DNA of 64,000 nt from Emiliania huxleyi CCMP1516 (lineage: Eukaryota; Haptophyta; Isochrysidales; Noelaerhabdaceae). A program made the position numbers and the translations under genes. The notes under the pieces are model-generated. The model did no database searches and was not told the origin of the DNA. It saw only the letters and a program-made list of their open reading frames with translations. Shown in pieces: positions 31,270 to 43,020 of the stretch (the stretch's first letter is position 1; each line of letters begins with the position of its first letter). Where the stretch lies: positions 130,341-194,340 of the forward strand of contig NW_005195584.1 in the NCBI RefSeq assembly GCF_000372725.1, in the 5' to 3' direction.

Positions 31270-33180
31270 TCACTGCGCCTTCTGCCACTCTCGGATCATC
31301 CGACGCAGCGAGTGGTTTGGGAAGATACAAGTGTGGTCGAGCTCGCCGCCCGTCAGAGGGCTCGTCGACTTGGTCGCGAGCCAACGCTCGATCGCCGTCC
31401 GCTCGTATGAGTGCCCATCCGCCGCCATCACCGGGTCGCTCATCACCTCGGTCGTGATTGGGCAGACGAAGTCGTCCGGCGGCTCCTCCTCCTCCACCGA
31501 AGGCGGCCTCTCTGCAGCCAAAGAGGACGACGCTTGCTCGTCGGGCGCCCGCCTCTCCTCCAGCCTCGCGCTCTCCTCTAGCGCCGCCGCCAACTCTGCC
31601 TCCTCTCCCGCCGCCAGCGCTGCCTCATCCTCGGGCTCCCGCGACGGCCCAGCGCCTCCACCTCCGCCCTTCCCCTTCTTCTTCTTCTTCTTGCCCTTCT
31701 TGCTCTCCTTGTCGCGCCCCCCCGCCTCCTTCTCCGCCTCCTCCTCCGCCAGCAGCGCCTCGGCATGCCGCGCCGCATCCGCCTCTGCCGCCGCTCTCTC
31801 CGCCTCCCTCGCCGCTGCCTCCGCCTCCGCCTCCGCCGCCGCATGCTCCTCGAAGGCGCGCACGCACTCGGCGTGGCCATTCTTCCTGGCCAGCTGCAGC
31901 GCCGTCCTGCCGCTTTCAGTGCGCAGCGTCATGTCTGCGCCCGCCCGCAGCAAACGGAGCACGACGGCGGGGTGGCCTTGGATGGCGGCGAGCATCAGCG
32001 CGGTGCGGCCTTTGCTGTTCTGCATGTTGATCTCCGCGCCGCGCTGCAGCAGCAAGTCGACCACTCGCTCGTGGCCGTGAGCGGCGGCTAGCATCAGCGC
32101 GGTGCCGCCTTCGCTCCTCTGCAAGTTGGCATCCGCGCCGCGTTGCAGCAGCAGCTCGACCATCCGCTCGTGGCCTCCCATGGCGGCGAGCGCCAGCGCG
32201 GTGATGCCGCTCACATCGCCTACCCCGCAAGTCGCGTTGACCCGCCCGCCGCTGTCGAGCCACGCCAGCAGCGCCGTCTCGTCGCCTCGCCCAGCCGCTC
32301 TCGCCGCCTCTGCGGGAAGGCTGCCCAACGAGCTGGAAGAGGACGCGGCACTCGCTCCCGCCGCCGCCTCGCCCGAGGAAGCGCCGCCCGCGCCGCCCGC
32401 CGCCGCCTCGCGCCGGCTCGCAGTCACCTCCGCGATGTGCTGCCGGAAGGCGTCGACGCACGCGCTGTGGCCGTTCTCCTTGGCATGCTGCAGCGCGGAC
32501 CTGCCGTCCGCAGAGCGCAGCCTCGTATCCGCGCCCGCCCGAAGCAGGCGGGTCACAATGGCGGCGGCGCCGTGGATGGCGGCGCTCATCAGCGCGGTGA
32601 GGCCGTCGCTGGCCTGCAGGTTGATCTCCGCCCCGCGCTGCAGCAGCAGCTCGACCACCCGCTCGTGGCAAAAACCGGCGGCTAGCATCAGCGCGGTGAC
32701 GCCGTCGCTCATCTGCTGGTTGATCTCCGCGCCGTGCTGCATCAGCAGCTCGACCACCCGCTCGTGGCCTTTGAAGGCGGCGTTCATCAGCGCGGTGTCG
32801 CTGTCGCTGTTCCGCAGGTTGATACCCGCGCCTCTCTGCAGCAGCAGCTCGACCGCCCGCTCGTGGCCGTGAGCGGCGGCGGTCATCAGCGCGGTGTCGC
32901 CGTGGCTGTTCTGCTGGTTGATATAGGCGCCGCGCAGCAGCAGCAACTCGACCACCCGCTCGTGGCCGTGGTGGGTGGCAAGCATCAGCGCGGTGACGCC
33001 GCTCCCATTGCCTACCACGCAAGTCGCGTTGACCTGCCCGTCGCTGTCGAGCCACGCCAGCAGCGCCGCCTCGTCGCCTTCCGCAGCCGCTTGCACGGCC
33101 TCTTTGGGAAGGCTGCCCAGAAGGCCGGAAGAGGCCGCCTCGCCCGAGCATGCGCCGCCCGCGCCGCGCGAGCCGGGCAT
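31270..33180 (-). CDS. ankyrin-repeat / U-box E3 ubiquitin ligase
   Basis: Single-exon minus-strand gene of 636 residues. Two ankyrin arrays, six repeats (about 55-245) and four repeats (about 320-440), each start with a similar cap (AAAEGDEAALLAWLDSDGQV / AAGRGDETALLAWLDSGGRV) and end with a LQ.A..NGH..CV.AF repeat, so the second array is a shortened copy of the first. A Glu/Ala/Lys coiled coil with KKGKKKKKKGKG follows. Residues about 570-636 form a U-box (PDDFVCPITTEVMSDPVMAADGHSYERTAIERW...SPLTGGEL...NHSLRRMI). Predicted role: ankyrin-guided substrate ubiquitination, cytosolic or nuclear. Highly repetitive DNA suggests fast repeat turnover. Confidence 0.9.
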   Translation of the reverse strand: MPGSRGAGGACSGEAASSGLLGSLPKEAVQAAAEGDEAALLAWLDSDGQVNATCVVGNGSGVTALMLATHHGHERVVELLLLRGAYINQQNSHGDTALMTAAAHGHERAVELLLQRGAGINLRNSDSDTALMNAAFKGHERVVELLMQHGAEINQQMSDGVTALMLAAGFCHERVVELLLQRGAEINLQASDGLTALMSAAIHGAAAIVTRLLRAGADTRLRSADGRSALQHAKENGHSACVDAFRQHIAEVTASRREAAAGGAGGASSGEAAAGASAASSSSSLGSLPAEAARAAGRGDETALLAWLDSGGRVNATCGVGDVSGITALALAAMGGHERMVELLLQRGADANLQRSEGGTALMLAAAHGHERVVDLLLQRGAEINMQNSKGRTALMLAAIQGHPAVVLRLLRAGADMTLRTESGRTALQLARKNGHAECVRAFEEHAAAEAEAEAAAREAERAAAEADAARHAEALLAEEEAEKEAGGRDKESKKGKKKKKKGKGGGGGAGPSREPEDEAALAAGEEAELAAALEESARLEERRAPDEQASSSLAAERPPSVEEEEPPDDFVCPITTEVMSDPVMAADGHSYERTAIERWLATKSTSPLTGGELDHTCIFPNHSLRRMIREWQKAQ

Positions 33181-33477
33181 CCCCTCTCACAGAGAAAAAG
33201 AATGACCCGCCCCGACTGCCCATACCGCGCCGGCGTCCCAGGCGGCGATCTTGAGCTTAGGCGGCTCCCGTGGTGTGTAAAATGAACTCGGGGGCACGGG
33301 ACGCGGCACAAACGGGGCACAAACGCCAGGCTATTGCCCCCCTCGTCCCGACTGTTGTGGGACTACTCGGTCAAGCCTTGATTGCCGTTCCAGCCGTCAC
33401 CGTGTCACCACATACTAGACCACATAGCGAGTCAGGCAAGTCCGTCGTACTTGCGGAGAGTCGCGTGTTCATTCGGT

Positions 33478-34510
33478 TCATCCCGCTTGCACGAATAGGG
33501 CCAGCTTACCCGCCAGCATTTCGCGCCCTCTGTTGGCCTCGCTCTCGATCAAATCGCTAAGGGCCACCCACATGCGCGCCCCATCGACCGTGATGCCGGT
33601 GCCCACGACCCCGTTTCCTGCCGCAGGGCTGCGGCTGCGCGTCGCGATTGCGATTTGCTGCACGAGGTGGAAAGCCCCATTGTACACCCGCACACAAAAC
33701 TCGTCTTGAGAACTCACCACAGGCTGCTGCGTCATCTCAGATCGCACATCAATGATGGAGATGCCGGCGTTGCGCCCGGCGTCCCATCCATGGCCAGCGC
33801 AACTAACAAACAGATGGCCGTTTAGGTAGGCCAGCGCATGTGCTCCGGCGAACGGGTGGGTACGATCAGGGTGGGTAGTACGATCGAGTGGGTAATCGGC
33901 CGGTGATCGTGAACAAGCCGACGGGCGACAATCCTGGAAGAGACATTTTGATCACTCGGCACTTATCGAGCACGTACAGAAAGCCGCCGCCAGCGCACAC
34001 GCCGGCGAGGGGTGGAGTCGTCTGAAGTGGCTTCATGCCACGTGTGGGTCGTGCAAGCCCCACCCGGCTGGCGGGTGGACCAAGGGGCGTGCCGCCCCGC
34101 TTGCTCTAGGTGAAACGTCTAAAGGACGAAGATGCACGGAGGTGCGACCAACTCAGCACGACGGGCGGAAAAGTCGGGCACTAGACCAGGAAGGACTGGG
34201 AGAGTGTGAATGGAGGGACACGTGTGGTTCAGACGGGCACTAGACCAGGAAGGACTGGGAGAGTGTGAATGGAGGGACACGTGTGGTTCAGACGGTGACT
34301 GACTGTCATCGGCGACGAACTCGAGCAAGTTGGCAAAGTCACGCGTCTTGAGCAGCTTCAGCTCGTGGCGCGCGCAGCGCACCGCATCGTGGTGGTGCAG
34401 CAAACAGTGGGCGCAATGTTGTCTATGTAGACAGCGCCATTCGTAATGAGGAAGAAACCGATGCCGTCGTTGTGATGCAGTCGGCTCCACTCGAGCCCAT
34501 GCACCGGGCA
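33478..34510 (-). pseudogene. decayed beta-propeller-like gene, interrupted by a repeat
   Basis: Minus-strand pieces in different frames: GIGFFLITNGAVYIDNIAPT and HELKLLKTRDFANLLEFVADD (34510-34310), FLYVLDKCRVIKMSLPGLSPVGLF (about 34015-33900), then AYLNGHLFVSCAGHGWDA...ISIIDVRSEMTQQPVVSS to FVQAG (33850-33478). The repeated 'name, value, display' strand pattern resembles YncE/NHL-type propellers. Frames shift near 34380 and 33895, the latter at an 18-bp GATCGTAC(TAC)CCACCC tandem duplication, and a dispersed repeat (34048-34310) separates the parts. It could be a gene with tandem-duplication introns rather than a pseudogene. Confidence 0.35.
34048..34310 (+). repeat. dispersed repeat, copy 1 (pair with 55448-55668), with 60-bp tandem unit
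   Basis: Shares TGCAAGCCCCACCCGGCTG, CCGCCCCGCTTGCTCTAGGT and GGACTGGGAGAGTGTGAATG in the same order with 55448-55668. The last part is a 60-bp unit repeated twice (34175-34294). Confidence 0.8.
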
Positions 34511-34578
34511 AAGAAGGACGCTGCAGAAGCGTTGGAGAGGCAGCCGGCGTCTGCCGTCACAACGAGTCCCAGCACTGG

Positions 34579-34902
34579 TTGGACATGCGCGTCGGCTCGC
34601 CCGAGGACTGCTATCGCGACCCTCCCGTCGTGCCGCAGCCTCCGACGAGCTCTGCAACCGAGGAGAGTGAGGGTGCGCCTCCCCTCACTGCTGGCCTGGC
34701 TGCGCACCGCCCCACAAAGCACCCCCTCGAGCATCTCTACAAGTACAAGTACAAGGGCGACCTTCTCCAAGTCGTCAACGCGCCCGGCTCCGGCAAGACT
34801 TTAGCCTTGGCCACCCTCCTTGCGGAGCAGGAGGAGATCCGCTCTCGGTCGGCAACGTGGCAGCTAGTCGAGGGACTCGGTAGTTGTGACCCCCCTGAGT
34901 GA
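34579..34902 (+). CDS. fragment with Walker A motif (helicase/ATPase-like)
   Basis: A 107-codon frame contains DLLQVVNAPGSGKTLALATL, which fits a Walker A P-loop (G-x4-GK[ST]) of a P-loop ATPase or helicase. Nothing downstream provides Walker B or further motifs, and the frame ends after 35 more residues. Most likely the first exon or a truncated remnant of a helicase-like gene; a chance frame is possible. Confidence 0.25.
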   Translation: MDMRVGSPEDCYRDPPVVPQPPTSSATEESEGAPPLTAGLAAHRPTKHPLEHLYKYKYKGDLLQVVNAPGSGKTLALATLLAEQEEIRSRSATWQLVEGLGSCDPPE

Positions 34903-35378
34903 GGACAAGGAGAGAGCTTTTGTGGTGTTGGTGTACGCAATAACGGGACAGGGTGGTCGTTCTCTCTAGCTCCCCTTCTAGCTCTTGGCATGAGCTGCGC
35001 CATGTGTCCGAACCCTTTTTCGCAGCAACACCTTACACTTTTAGGCCCTCCAAATTCGGGTCGGCGCGTAGGCCGTAGCGGAGTGGGCCCCGAGTTTGCA
35101 AAGGGCGACGGACGCTTGCGTCCTAGCCTCCAACAACGCCTCCCCGGCGCAGAGGGGCCCCCGGAGGGATGCTCAACCGCTCCACGCCACGCCGCTTGCG
35201 GCGGTCCTATTCCCAGCTCCGCTGAGGGGGCCCGCGGATTTAAGAATTCTTGGTCAAAACCTCACTCTCGCCGCCCGCGAGCCAGGCACCCCGCCGGCTG
35301 ATTTCGGCCGCACCCGCCACCTCGCCGCATCGAGCGCGGTACCCGTTTTGCATTGGCGAGCCTCTCCTCCGTGCCTGC
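34903..35378. other. intergenic, no gene seen
   Basis: No supportable frame; upstream region of the CIA30 gene. Confidence 0.35.
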
Positions 35379-36348
35379 ATGTGGCGACGCCTATCCCGCC
35401 TGCGTCAGCGCGGCGCTCACGGCACCGACGACTGGCTCGAGGACTTCTTGCACCTCAGCAAGCAGCAGACGCTGCTCCGCTTCGACACGGCGGGCTGGCG
35501 CGACCGGTGGTCCCTCCACTGCGACGCCGAGTACGGCGGCAGCTCGACCGTCGAGCTGCAGCAGGGCGAGGCCGAGGGCGAGGGCACCGCCCGCTTTGCC
35601 GGCCAAACGGTGACAGAGATAGACAGCGATAACTCGTCAGTCAGCCCAGAGACGGGTAAGCGAGCGGTGTACGCGGGCTGGGCCGCGATGCGGACGGACG
35701 TCGAGGGCGACGGCTGGGACCTCAAGGACTTCCACGGGATCCGGCTGCGGGTGCGGCCGGACGGGCGCGGCTACATGCTCAACCTGCGGACGGTGGGCAT
35801 CCTCGGCGGGGAGGACGTCGACATCTACCAGGCGCGCATGCCTCCGTCTCCGGTCCTGGGCGACTGGTGCGAGCTGCGCCTCCCCTTCTCCGCCTTCGTG
35901 CTCACCTCCCGCGGCTACGTGCAGCACAGCCAGGCGATGAACCTCGAGACGCTCAAGGAGGTCGGCCTGCTCGTCGCAGACAAGCAGACGGCGCCCTTTG
36001 AGCTCGAGATCGCCGAGGTCGAGGCGTTTCGCTTCGAGGACGAGGAGGCGCAGCCCCCCCGCCCGCGCAGCGCTTAGCGGCGGCGGCGGCGGAGGCGGCG
36101 CGGCGGCGCGGCCCCGCACGCGCGCAAGCCACTGCACCGTCCATTCCCCTCCCGCCGGTGTCTCGCGCGCAGGCGGAGCGGGACGCGAAGGTTGCAGAGA
36201 TGCTGCGGCTGAACGAGGCGCGAGCTCCCCCTCGCGGCATACACTGGGCCCGCCCCGGCAACCCCCACCACCCCACGCCACGTCCTCACTGGTGCGCTCA
36301 AGCCCGCTCCCTCCCCACGACCAGGAGCTCGGCTACGCGGGCGTGTAG
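35379..36348 (+). CDS. CIA30 / NDUFAF1-like complex I assembly factor family protein
   Basis: Exons 35379-36047, 36173-36217, 36325-36348 give 245 residues, in phase, with two GC-AG introns. MWRRLSRLRQRGAHG is a plausible mitochondrial presequence. The body has the CIA30 jelly-roll pattern: RDRWSLHCDAEYGGSSTVEL, AVYAGWAAMRTD, WDLKDFHGIRLRVRPDGRGYMLNLRT, GDWCELRLPFSAFVLTSRGYV, LETLKEVGLLVADKQTAPFELEIAEVEAF. In animals NDUFAF1 helps assemble respiratory complex I; plant and algal CIA30 proteins also act in plastids, so the compartment is open. The tiny last exons encode EEAERDAKVAEMLRLNEELGYAGV. The frame is open upstream of 35379, but this is the first in-frame ATG that suits. Confidence 0.75.
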
Positions 36349-36479
36349 AGGCGCTTTCTCGTCCCCGTTCTCTTTATGCATAGATTATTGTAAAAAGAAA
36401 GAAAGAAAACAGACAAACCAAACGAGGGATAGGGGAGGAGGACAGGGTAAATAAATAAATAATTTAAACGGTCAAAAAC

Positions 36480-36492
36480 TCTGAGACGAGAT
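36480..36492 (+). repeat. target-site duplication of LINE, left copy
   Basis: TCTGAGACGAGAT, identical to 38167-38179 on the other side of the LINE copy. Confidence 0.7.
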
Positions 36493-38166
36493 CTGAGACC
36501 AGATGAGGACCTATTACGCCACGCGCGGCCACACGAACGAGTGGGTGCGAGGACGGCTCGGCGAGGGGCTCACGGCGGGGTCGCACACGGCAGGGGTGAC
36601 GGGGCCGCTGTGGAGCGATGTGGTCAGGGGAACGACGAGACACAAATGGGACAAGCGCCAGCGGATCGAGGATCAGCACGGCGAGCGCGAGATACAATTC
36701 GCCGACGTGGATGATCACAACGTGGTGACAAAGACCGTCATGGGAGCGCGGGTGCGGCAGCAGGCGGGGGTGCCACACGGAGCGCACCACGAGAGGACTA
36801 TGAGAGGACTATGCGGGGAGAGGCGGGGAGAGAGAGACCCCGGGCGCCGCCACAAGGAGCGAACTCAGGGGCTGCCTCGTCTGTAAGGCCGCGAGGGACG
36901 CGGCGAGGAGGGCAGCACTAAAGCGAGACCCGCTGTGTCCGATCGTGCGGAAAGCCGCGCAGCAATGGACCGAGGAAGATGAGAACCCGCCTAGAGCAAC
37001 GATGGCGCACTTGCTTAGCGGCGCCTGCCTGGGGAATAGGGAGCAGGCCAGATGGTTCCTCAGAGTAGCGCGAGCGCAGACGGGGACGACGATCAGCAAA
37101 GTAGCACAGGCGGCACCCGACTCCAAGGATACGCTGAAGACGCTGAGGATGGCGCATGTCGCTGCGCTGAAGGGCTCACGCTATAGGGTGCTGGATGAAG
37201 GACGGGTACGATGCACTAGCCCCAGCCGTCGGGGGGGTGTTGCCGGCGCTGGTAGATGATCTCTCGGAGAAGAGTCGGAGGGACCTTGGCGCCGGGGTCA
37301 CGAGGAACTTGCAAATCGTGGCCGAGGCGGCGACGGGAGCGGTGCAGAGGTGGATCCAGCTCAATGGTGAGGCTACGGCGCGCATAATGAAGAGAGAGGA
37401 ACACATCGAGTGGCTGAGGAAGCTCTTCACTGGGTGGAAGGAGGCCCGGCCGGCCTTGAGGGAGTCGCGGAGGAGGAGGGATAACGGAGGTAACGTGCAG
37501 ACAGGCCAGCAGCCAGTGGGACGAACGAGGGCCGCGACGGCGGCTCAAGCGGGAGGGAGCGGAGACGGTGGGCAGCGAGCGAAGTGGGTGAGACTGACGA
37601 TGCTCCTTCGACCTAGGGAGCGGTTCAGCTGCTGGGCGGGCTTCAGGATGGTGCTCACGCGAAAGGGAATCGACGCGATGTACAAAGCATACAAGAAGGG
37701 GAGAAAGAAGAGGAGGAACGCCAGTGATGACGAAACAGAAACTAGCGCAGAAGAGAGCAGGGCAGACCCGGGGACGGCGGAGCCGGACCAGACGGCATCG
37801 GCCGCCGAGGGAACGTTGGGAAGAGGCACGAGGAGGGCGGCGACCTCGACCGACTATGGAGGACCCGTCGCCAGACGACGCAGGGCAGAAGACGGTGAGG
37901 CGGAGCAGACGCGCAGGGCGAGACGAGGGAGGGAGGAGGACTTTGCGGAGATCAGCAGGAGGATGTACGAAGAGATTAGGAGCAGCAGGGACCCGAGGGA
38001 CCATGTGTGGACCAAGACGGCTAGTGCTAGTCCCCCATCGGGAGGACGACCCCGGCTAGTCGCCGACCACACCCACAAAGAACCCTGCACAAAGATCGCA
38101 AGGGCGGGGACCTGTTCCTTTTTACCCATCTCACAGTAGAGGTGTCCGTTTTTATTTATTTATTTA
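36493..38166 (+). mobile_element. 5'-truncated LINE-type retrotransposon copy with (ATTT)n tail
   Basis: Flanked by the 13-bp duplication TCTGAGACGAGAT and ending in TTTTATTTATTTATTTA. Translated pieces (ARVRQQAGVPHGAHH; DSKDTLKTLRMAHVAALKGSRY; LAPAVGGVLPALVDDLSEKSRRDL; EEHIEWLRKLFTGWKEAR) match, in order, the C-terminal region of the minus-strand LINE at 56237-58066. The RNase H and reverse transcriptase parts are missing (5' truncation), and the frame shifts near 36850 and 37190. Dead copy. Confidence 0.8.
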
Positions 38167-38179
38167 TCTGAGACGAGAT

Positions 38180-38892
<713 letters not shown>

Positions 38893-39201
38893 ATGGATGA
38901 CGAGAAAAGTCGCCCACGCGCGGCGCTGCTGCTCATCGGCGCCTTGGGTGCAGCGGCCGGCGTCTACCTCCTGAGCGGTGGCAGCGGCTCGTTGGCGCAC
39001 TCGGGAACGCTGGCTGCCTCCGTTGAGCCCCGGCAGCAGGTCGTGAGACACGTTCCAGAGGCAGTCGCGGCGGGATCGTCGACGATGCGCCAGCACAACC
39101 GGCGCAAACACAGTGCCAAGGCGTTTGATAAGCTCAGAAGCAGGGAAGTGCTCGAGGCGGCGGCGGATCCAAACTCAATGTTTGACATGAGCACCCCGTG
39201 A
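38893..39201 (+). CDS. small single-pass membrane protein, unknown
   Basis: ATG at 38893 (MDDEKSRPRAALLLIGALGA) gives 102 residues. Residues 9-30 (RAALLLIGALGAAAGVYLLSG) form one transmembrane helix after a short acidic/basic cytosolic start; the rest is polar with QHNRRKHSAKAFDKLRSREVLEAA as a basic helix. It may be an N-terminal signal anchor. Frame upstream is repeat sequence. Family not recognised; could be the first exon of a longer gene. Confidence 0.4.
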   Translation: MDDEKSRPRAALLLIGALGAAAGVYLLSGGSGSLAHSGTLAASVEPRQQVVRHVPEAVAAGSSTMRQHNRRKHSAKAFDKLRSREVLEAAADPNSMFDMSTP

Positions 39202-40784
39202 GAAGAGAGATGCCTGCTGTACGTGCGGTGCAGCGCCTCACACCCTGCACCCGAGACACTCTCAACCGTGTCTCAGATCTGTGCGTGAGATCTGAAATTA
39301 AGTCTGCGGTACGTGCTGCGCCTGGACAAGCGACCTAGATAGAGCCGAGCGTGAGGAGGAGCCTGACTGTTCTTCACCTTCCTACCTACCTACCTACCTA
39401 GGAGGAATGCTGTGCGATCTCGGGCCCGGGGTCGTGCTTTTGTGTGAGCTGTGACGTGTGAGCTCACAGCTCATCACACATCACAGCGCGGCGGTGCGCA
39501 CACAACCTCACAAGCTCAGGCCCCGAGCGTTTTTGACCTCTCTCGGTGAGTGGGCGCCCGCCCGCCGCCTCTGAGGCGCGCTGCGCGCCGCCTAGAGGAC
39601 GACGACAGCCTGGAGGATGTCACATGTTGCGCGCGATGTGTGGCGAGCGTCATCCATTTCGTCAAGCCACCTTCATCGTGACCGTCGCCACCCTCGCCGC
39701 TGTCTCGCCTACGTCGCCGCCGTCGCCATCATGGGCCTCGCTGCCGAGACGGTCTCTGTGGGGGGGCGCGGGGGCCCTAGAGGGTACCCATGCGGGGGAG
39801 AGATGGGGTCCCATGGCCCGCCGCAGGCGCCGATTTTTTCGAGATTTTTTGCCCGATTTTTTTACTTGTTTTATGGGAACTCGGCGTATTGCGGCCATGC
39901 TATCACGCCTTGCGACAGCCTGTCGGCGCTGCTGGCCGTGTCCTGCTGCACAACTGACCGCCTGCATAGCTCGCGGCCTTAGTATCAAGCATTCAGTGAC
40001 GACCTGATCGTACGGCCAGTAGGAAGGTGCCCTTCCAGCTGCGTGCACGCTTCTGACGCAATGCGTGTCACAAACTGCCTCGAATTGGCTGCCGGGCACT
40101 CTCGAGCCTATGCCAAAACAGAGCCTCGCGCGCATGGGCAGTCAAGAGGGACCACGCACCTTCTCAGGACAGCACCGGTACCTCTCTCTTGGACCGGCAA
40201 ACGTGGTGGTCTCGTGTCACCAATGTGGGACCAGTGCGGCATCGCGCCATCGACAGCTCTGAACTGCGCCTCACCACTGACCGGGAAGGCCGCCGAGTGG
40301 GCCAGCACAGGTCGCACATTGTGGCAGCAGTCAGCAGTGCACAGTACGACCGATCAGGTTGGAGGCTTCTCATGGTTGGAGGGTCTATCTGTGTGTACTC
40401 CTCGAGATCTCTCCAAATCTGCCCTCTGATTAACCTAGCTTAATCGGGAAGTTGGTGCTAATAGAGGCTAATAGAGCCGGGCCCCGTTTCCGCACTGCGG
40501 CGCGGCGCACGGTGCCTCCGGGGGCCCCCGCGCCTCCCCAGAGGAGACGGTGCTGTTGCACCTGACTCAACTCTCCCACCCCCCCTGGCTCCTATGCCGA
40601 CGTGTCCCGTGCTCCCCCGTCCGCCGATGTCTCTGCTGCCGCCCGGCGGAGCTCTGCAACGCGGGCCCTCCTCGCCGCCTTCGCTGCCGCTGCATCGCTG
40701 TCGGCTCGTCATGTCTACGGTCATTGGGGGCTGCCATCGCTGTTCTCTCTCTCTCCCGGGCGCCGGGGTCAGCTCCTGAGGGAG

Positions 40785-40920
40785 GGTGTAGAGGATGTAG
40801 AGGATGTAGAGTGTAGAGCGATGTAGAGCTGTAGAGCTGTAGAGCGCTGTAGCGCTGTAGAGCTCTACATCCGCCGCGGGACGAACTGCGTGCGTTGTAG
40901 AGCGATGTAGGAAAAAAGTC
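40785..40920 (+). repeat. TGTAGAGC array, inverted partner of 45565-45745
   Basis: Units GTAGAGC(GC/T)TGTAGAGC followed by GGACGAACTGCGTGCGTTGT and GTAGAGCGATGTAG. The reverse complement of the whole block, in the same order, is at 45565-45745. Confidence 0.85.
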
Positions 40921-42675
40921 GGACGGACGGAAACGGCCCCCCCTTTTATGGTTGACCCTGGGCATGGCCTCTCTGGGGGTGAGCTGGGTCGGCCTCCTCC
41001 GGGTCTGCAACTCGCACGGCGGGTCCGCGTCCGGGCAAGAGCATCCGAGGCCCGCGGTTGTCCTCGCGCAGGGCGCGACCGACATGGAGATCTGCTACCC
41101 ACAGATCAGTGCTTTTGTCGACTGATGCTCGCTCTCTGTGCACTCGCAACGCCAGAGGCCGTGCTTGGAGAATGCGTCGCAATGCTGCTGCGCCTGTGGA
41201 TTGAGCCGCGGCGCAAGCTCCATCGGTGAGCGGCGGTGGCGCGCCGGCCGCTTCATGCATAGCTCTCCGGCGAGCGAGCGGCCGCGAACGCGTTTTCCGT
41301 CCGCCGTTTCATCGAGTTTGCCCGAGTGGTAAAATGCAATCGTCGAATTTGCCCGAGTGGTAAAGTGCAACTTTGGCATTTGGTAAAAGTTGCCCGAGTG
41401 GTCTGTGGGAAAAAAACCAAAGCGCAAGGGTGGCCCCAAGAGCTAAAGGTCAACATCCCCTCCGGCTACGACAATGTGAACCTGATCTGGTCCTCACGGG
41501 GTTGACCCGTCTCCTCCAGATCAAGACGGACTTCATGAACGGCCGAGCAATATTTCTTCATTAATATTATTAATTGATGCTTTTTGCACGACTGAGCCCC
41601 CCCCCCCCCCCCCCTTCCCCCGCGCCCATTCCCTGCCCTCTCCCGCCACACACTCCGTCAGAGCCCCCTCCCCTCTTGCACAACAGGAATTTTGACAATT
41701 AACCAAGTGGGAACGGTGGGCGTGCCCATCCCGGAGTGGTTCGACTCCACACAAATCCGAGGCGGTGACGGGATGCTGTCGTACGGTGATCTCAGGCCCA
41801 GTGAGGTAGTGCATCTGACTATCCTGGATCCTGCTGAACAAGCTCCTCTTGTAGCTCGATCGGTCACACCGCCATCGCCGTCGGGGAGAGGGGGGACGAC
41901 ACTGCTTCTCTGGCAGCGTGCACCTCGATCCTGTATGTATGTATGTACCGTGTTTGTTAGGACCCCACCCAATGAACACACCAGTGAGGGAGGGCGAGAC
42001 GATCGAGGGGTCCCGTACCACGCGGAATCGACCCTATCAAGTGCTCAAGTGCTCAAGGCGCTCTACAACGTGAAATCTCTACAACAACTCTACCCTGGTA
42101 TCCCCCACTCGTCTGGCGCGACACGCCGCAGGATGGCCGCCGCCGCCGCCTTTGCAGCGCCCCCGTGGCCTCCTCCCGGCTCCACTCGTGGCCGGCGGGT
42201 GCCACAGGGTCCGCAGCAGGCTGCCAGCAGGCCCGAGCGGTGGCTCGCGACGCGACTCGGCTGCGCCGCCTCCTCGCCGCCGAGTGCTGCGAGCGTCGAG
42301 CGAGTCGCCGGCGAGCCATCCGCCACAGCCTTAGCTGCCGGTCCACGCACTCCCAGGCACACGGAGGGACCCAGCAGCGTCGCCGCACGCGTCTGAGCCA
42401 CGCGTCGGCGATGCAAACAGGCTGTGACTTCACCCGGCAGAGCCTCGACGACTGCTCGGTGCGGAGTGTGCTGTTGCGAGGCGCCGCTGGGCGGCGGCGC
42501 GCGGCTCCTCGCTGCTTCGGCGCGCCGCGCTGGCGCTCTGCGGCGGACGGTGCCGTTGGCTCGCCGTTGCCTCGCTCGTGGACGTCCCATTGAAGCACGC
42601 GGTGCGGCGCCTCTCGGTGGGCCCATTGCGCCTCTCACTACACACTCCCTGCTCTCTCCCGACCTCACTCCACGG

Positions 42676-43020
42676 TGCGTCACGATCGTGGCGGCGATGC
42701 GCCGCAGGCGCTCGTCATCGCGCGCATGGCCGTGGCGCCGCGTCCAGGCGGCAAGCGCACCGTGCCATGCCTGCGGTGGCGCTGCCACCGACAGCGCCAC
42801 CACCGCACACTCACGTGCCGTGAGGAAACGCCACGTCGCGTGTCACTTCACGGTGTGCCGTGATCGTGGCGGCGATGCGCCGCAGGCGCTCGTCATCGCG
42901 CGCACGGCCGTGGCGTCGCGTCCAGGCGGCAAGCGCACCGTGCCATGCCTGCGGTGGCGCTGCCACCGACAGCGCCACCAACACTCACGTACCTGAGGAA
43001 ACGCCGCCGCGTCGCGTGCG
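42676..43020 (+). repeat. ~178-bp tandem duplication
   Basis: ATCGTGGCGGCGATGCGCCG begins both units (42685 and 42862) and identity continues through GCAAGCGCACCGTGCCATGC to the CACTCACGT end. Differences are few, so the duplication is recent. Confidence 0.85.

Noticed and set aside
31916-33223. 435-codon Arg-rich minus-strand frame
   Set aside because: Shifted frame of the ankyrin/U-box gene, open only because of repeat periodicity.
39546-40429. Open frames of 120-150 codons
   Set aside because: No domain, no homologous pattern, codon use inconsistent with neighbours; likely chance.
41330-41400. tRNA-Leu-like A box (GCCCGAGTGGT, three times)
   Set aside because: No matching B box or acceptor stem; treated as a short tandem repeat.
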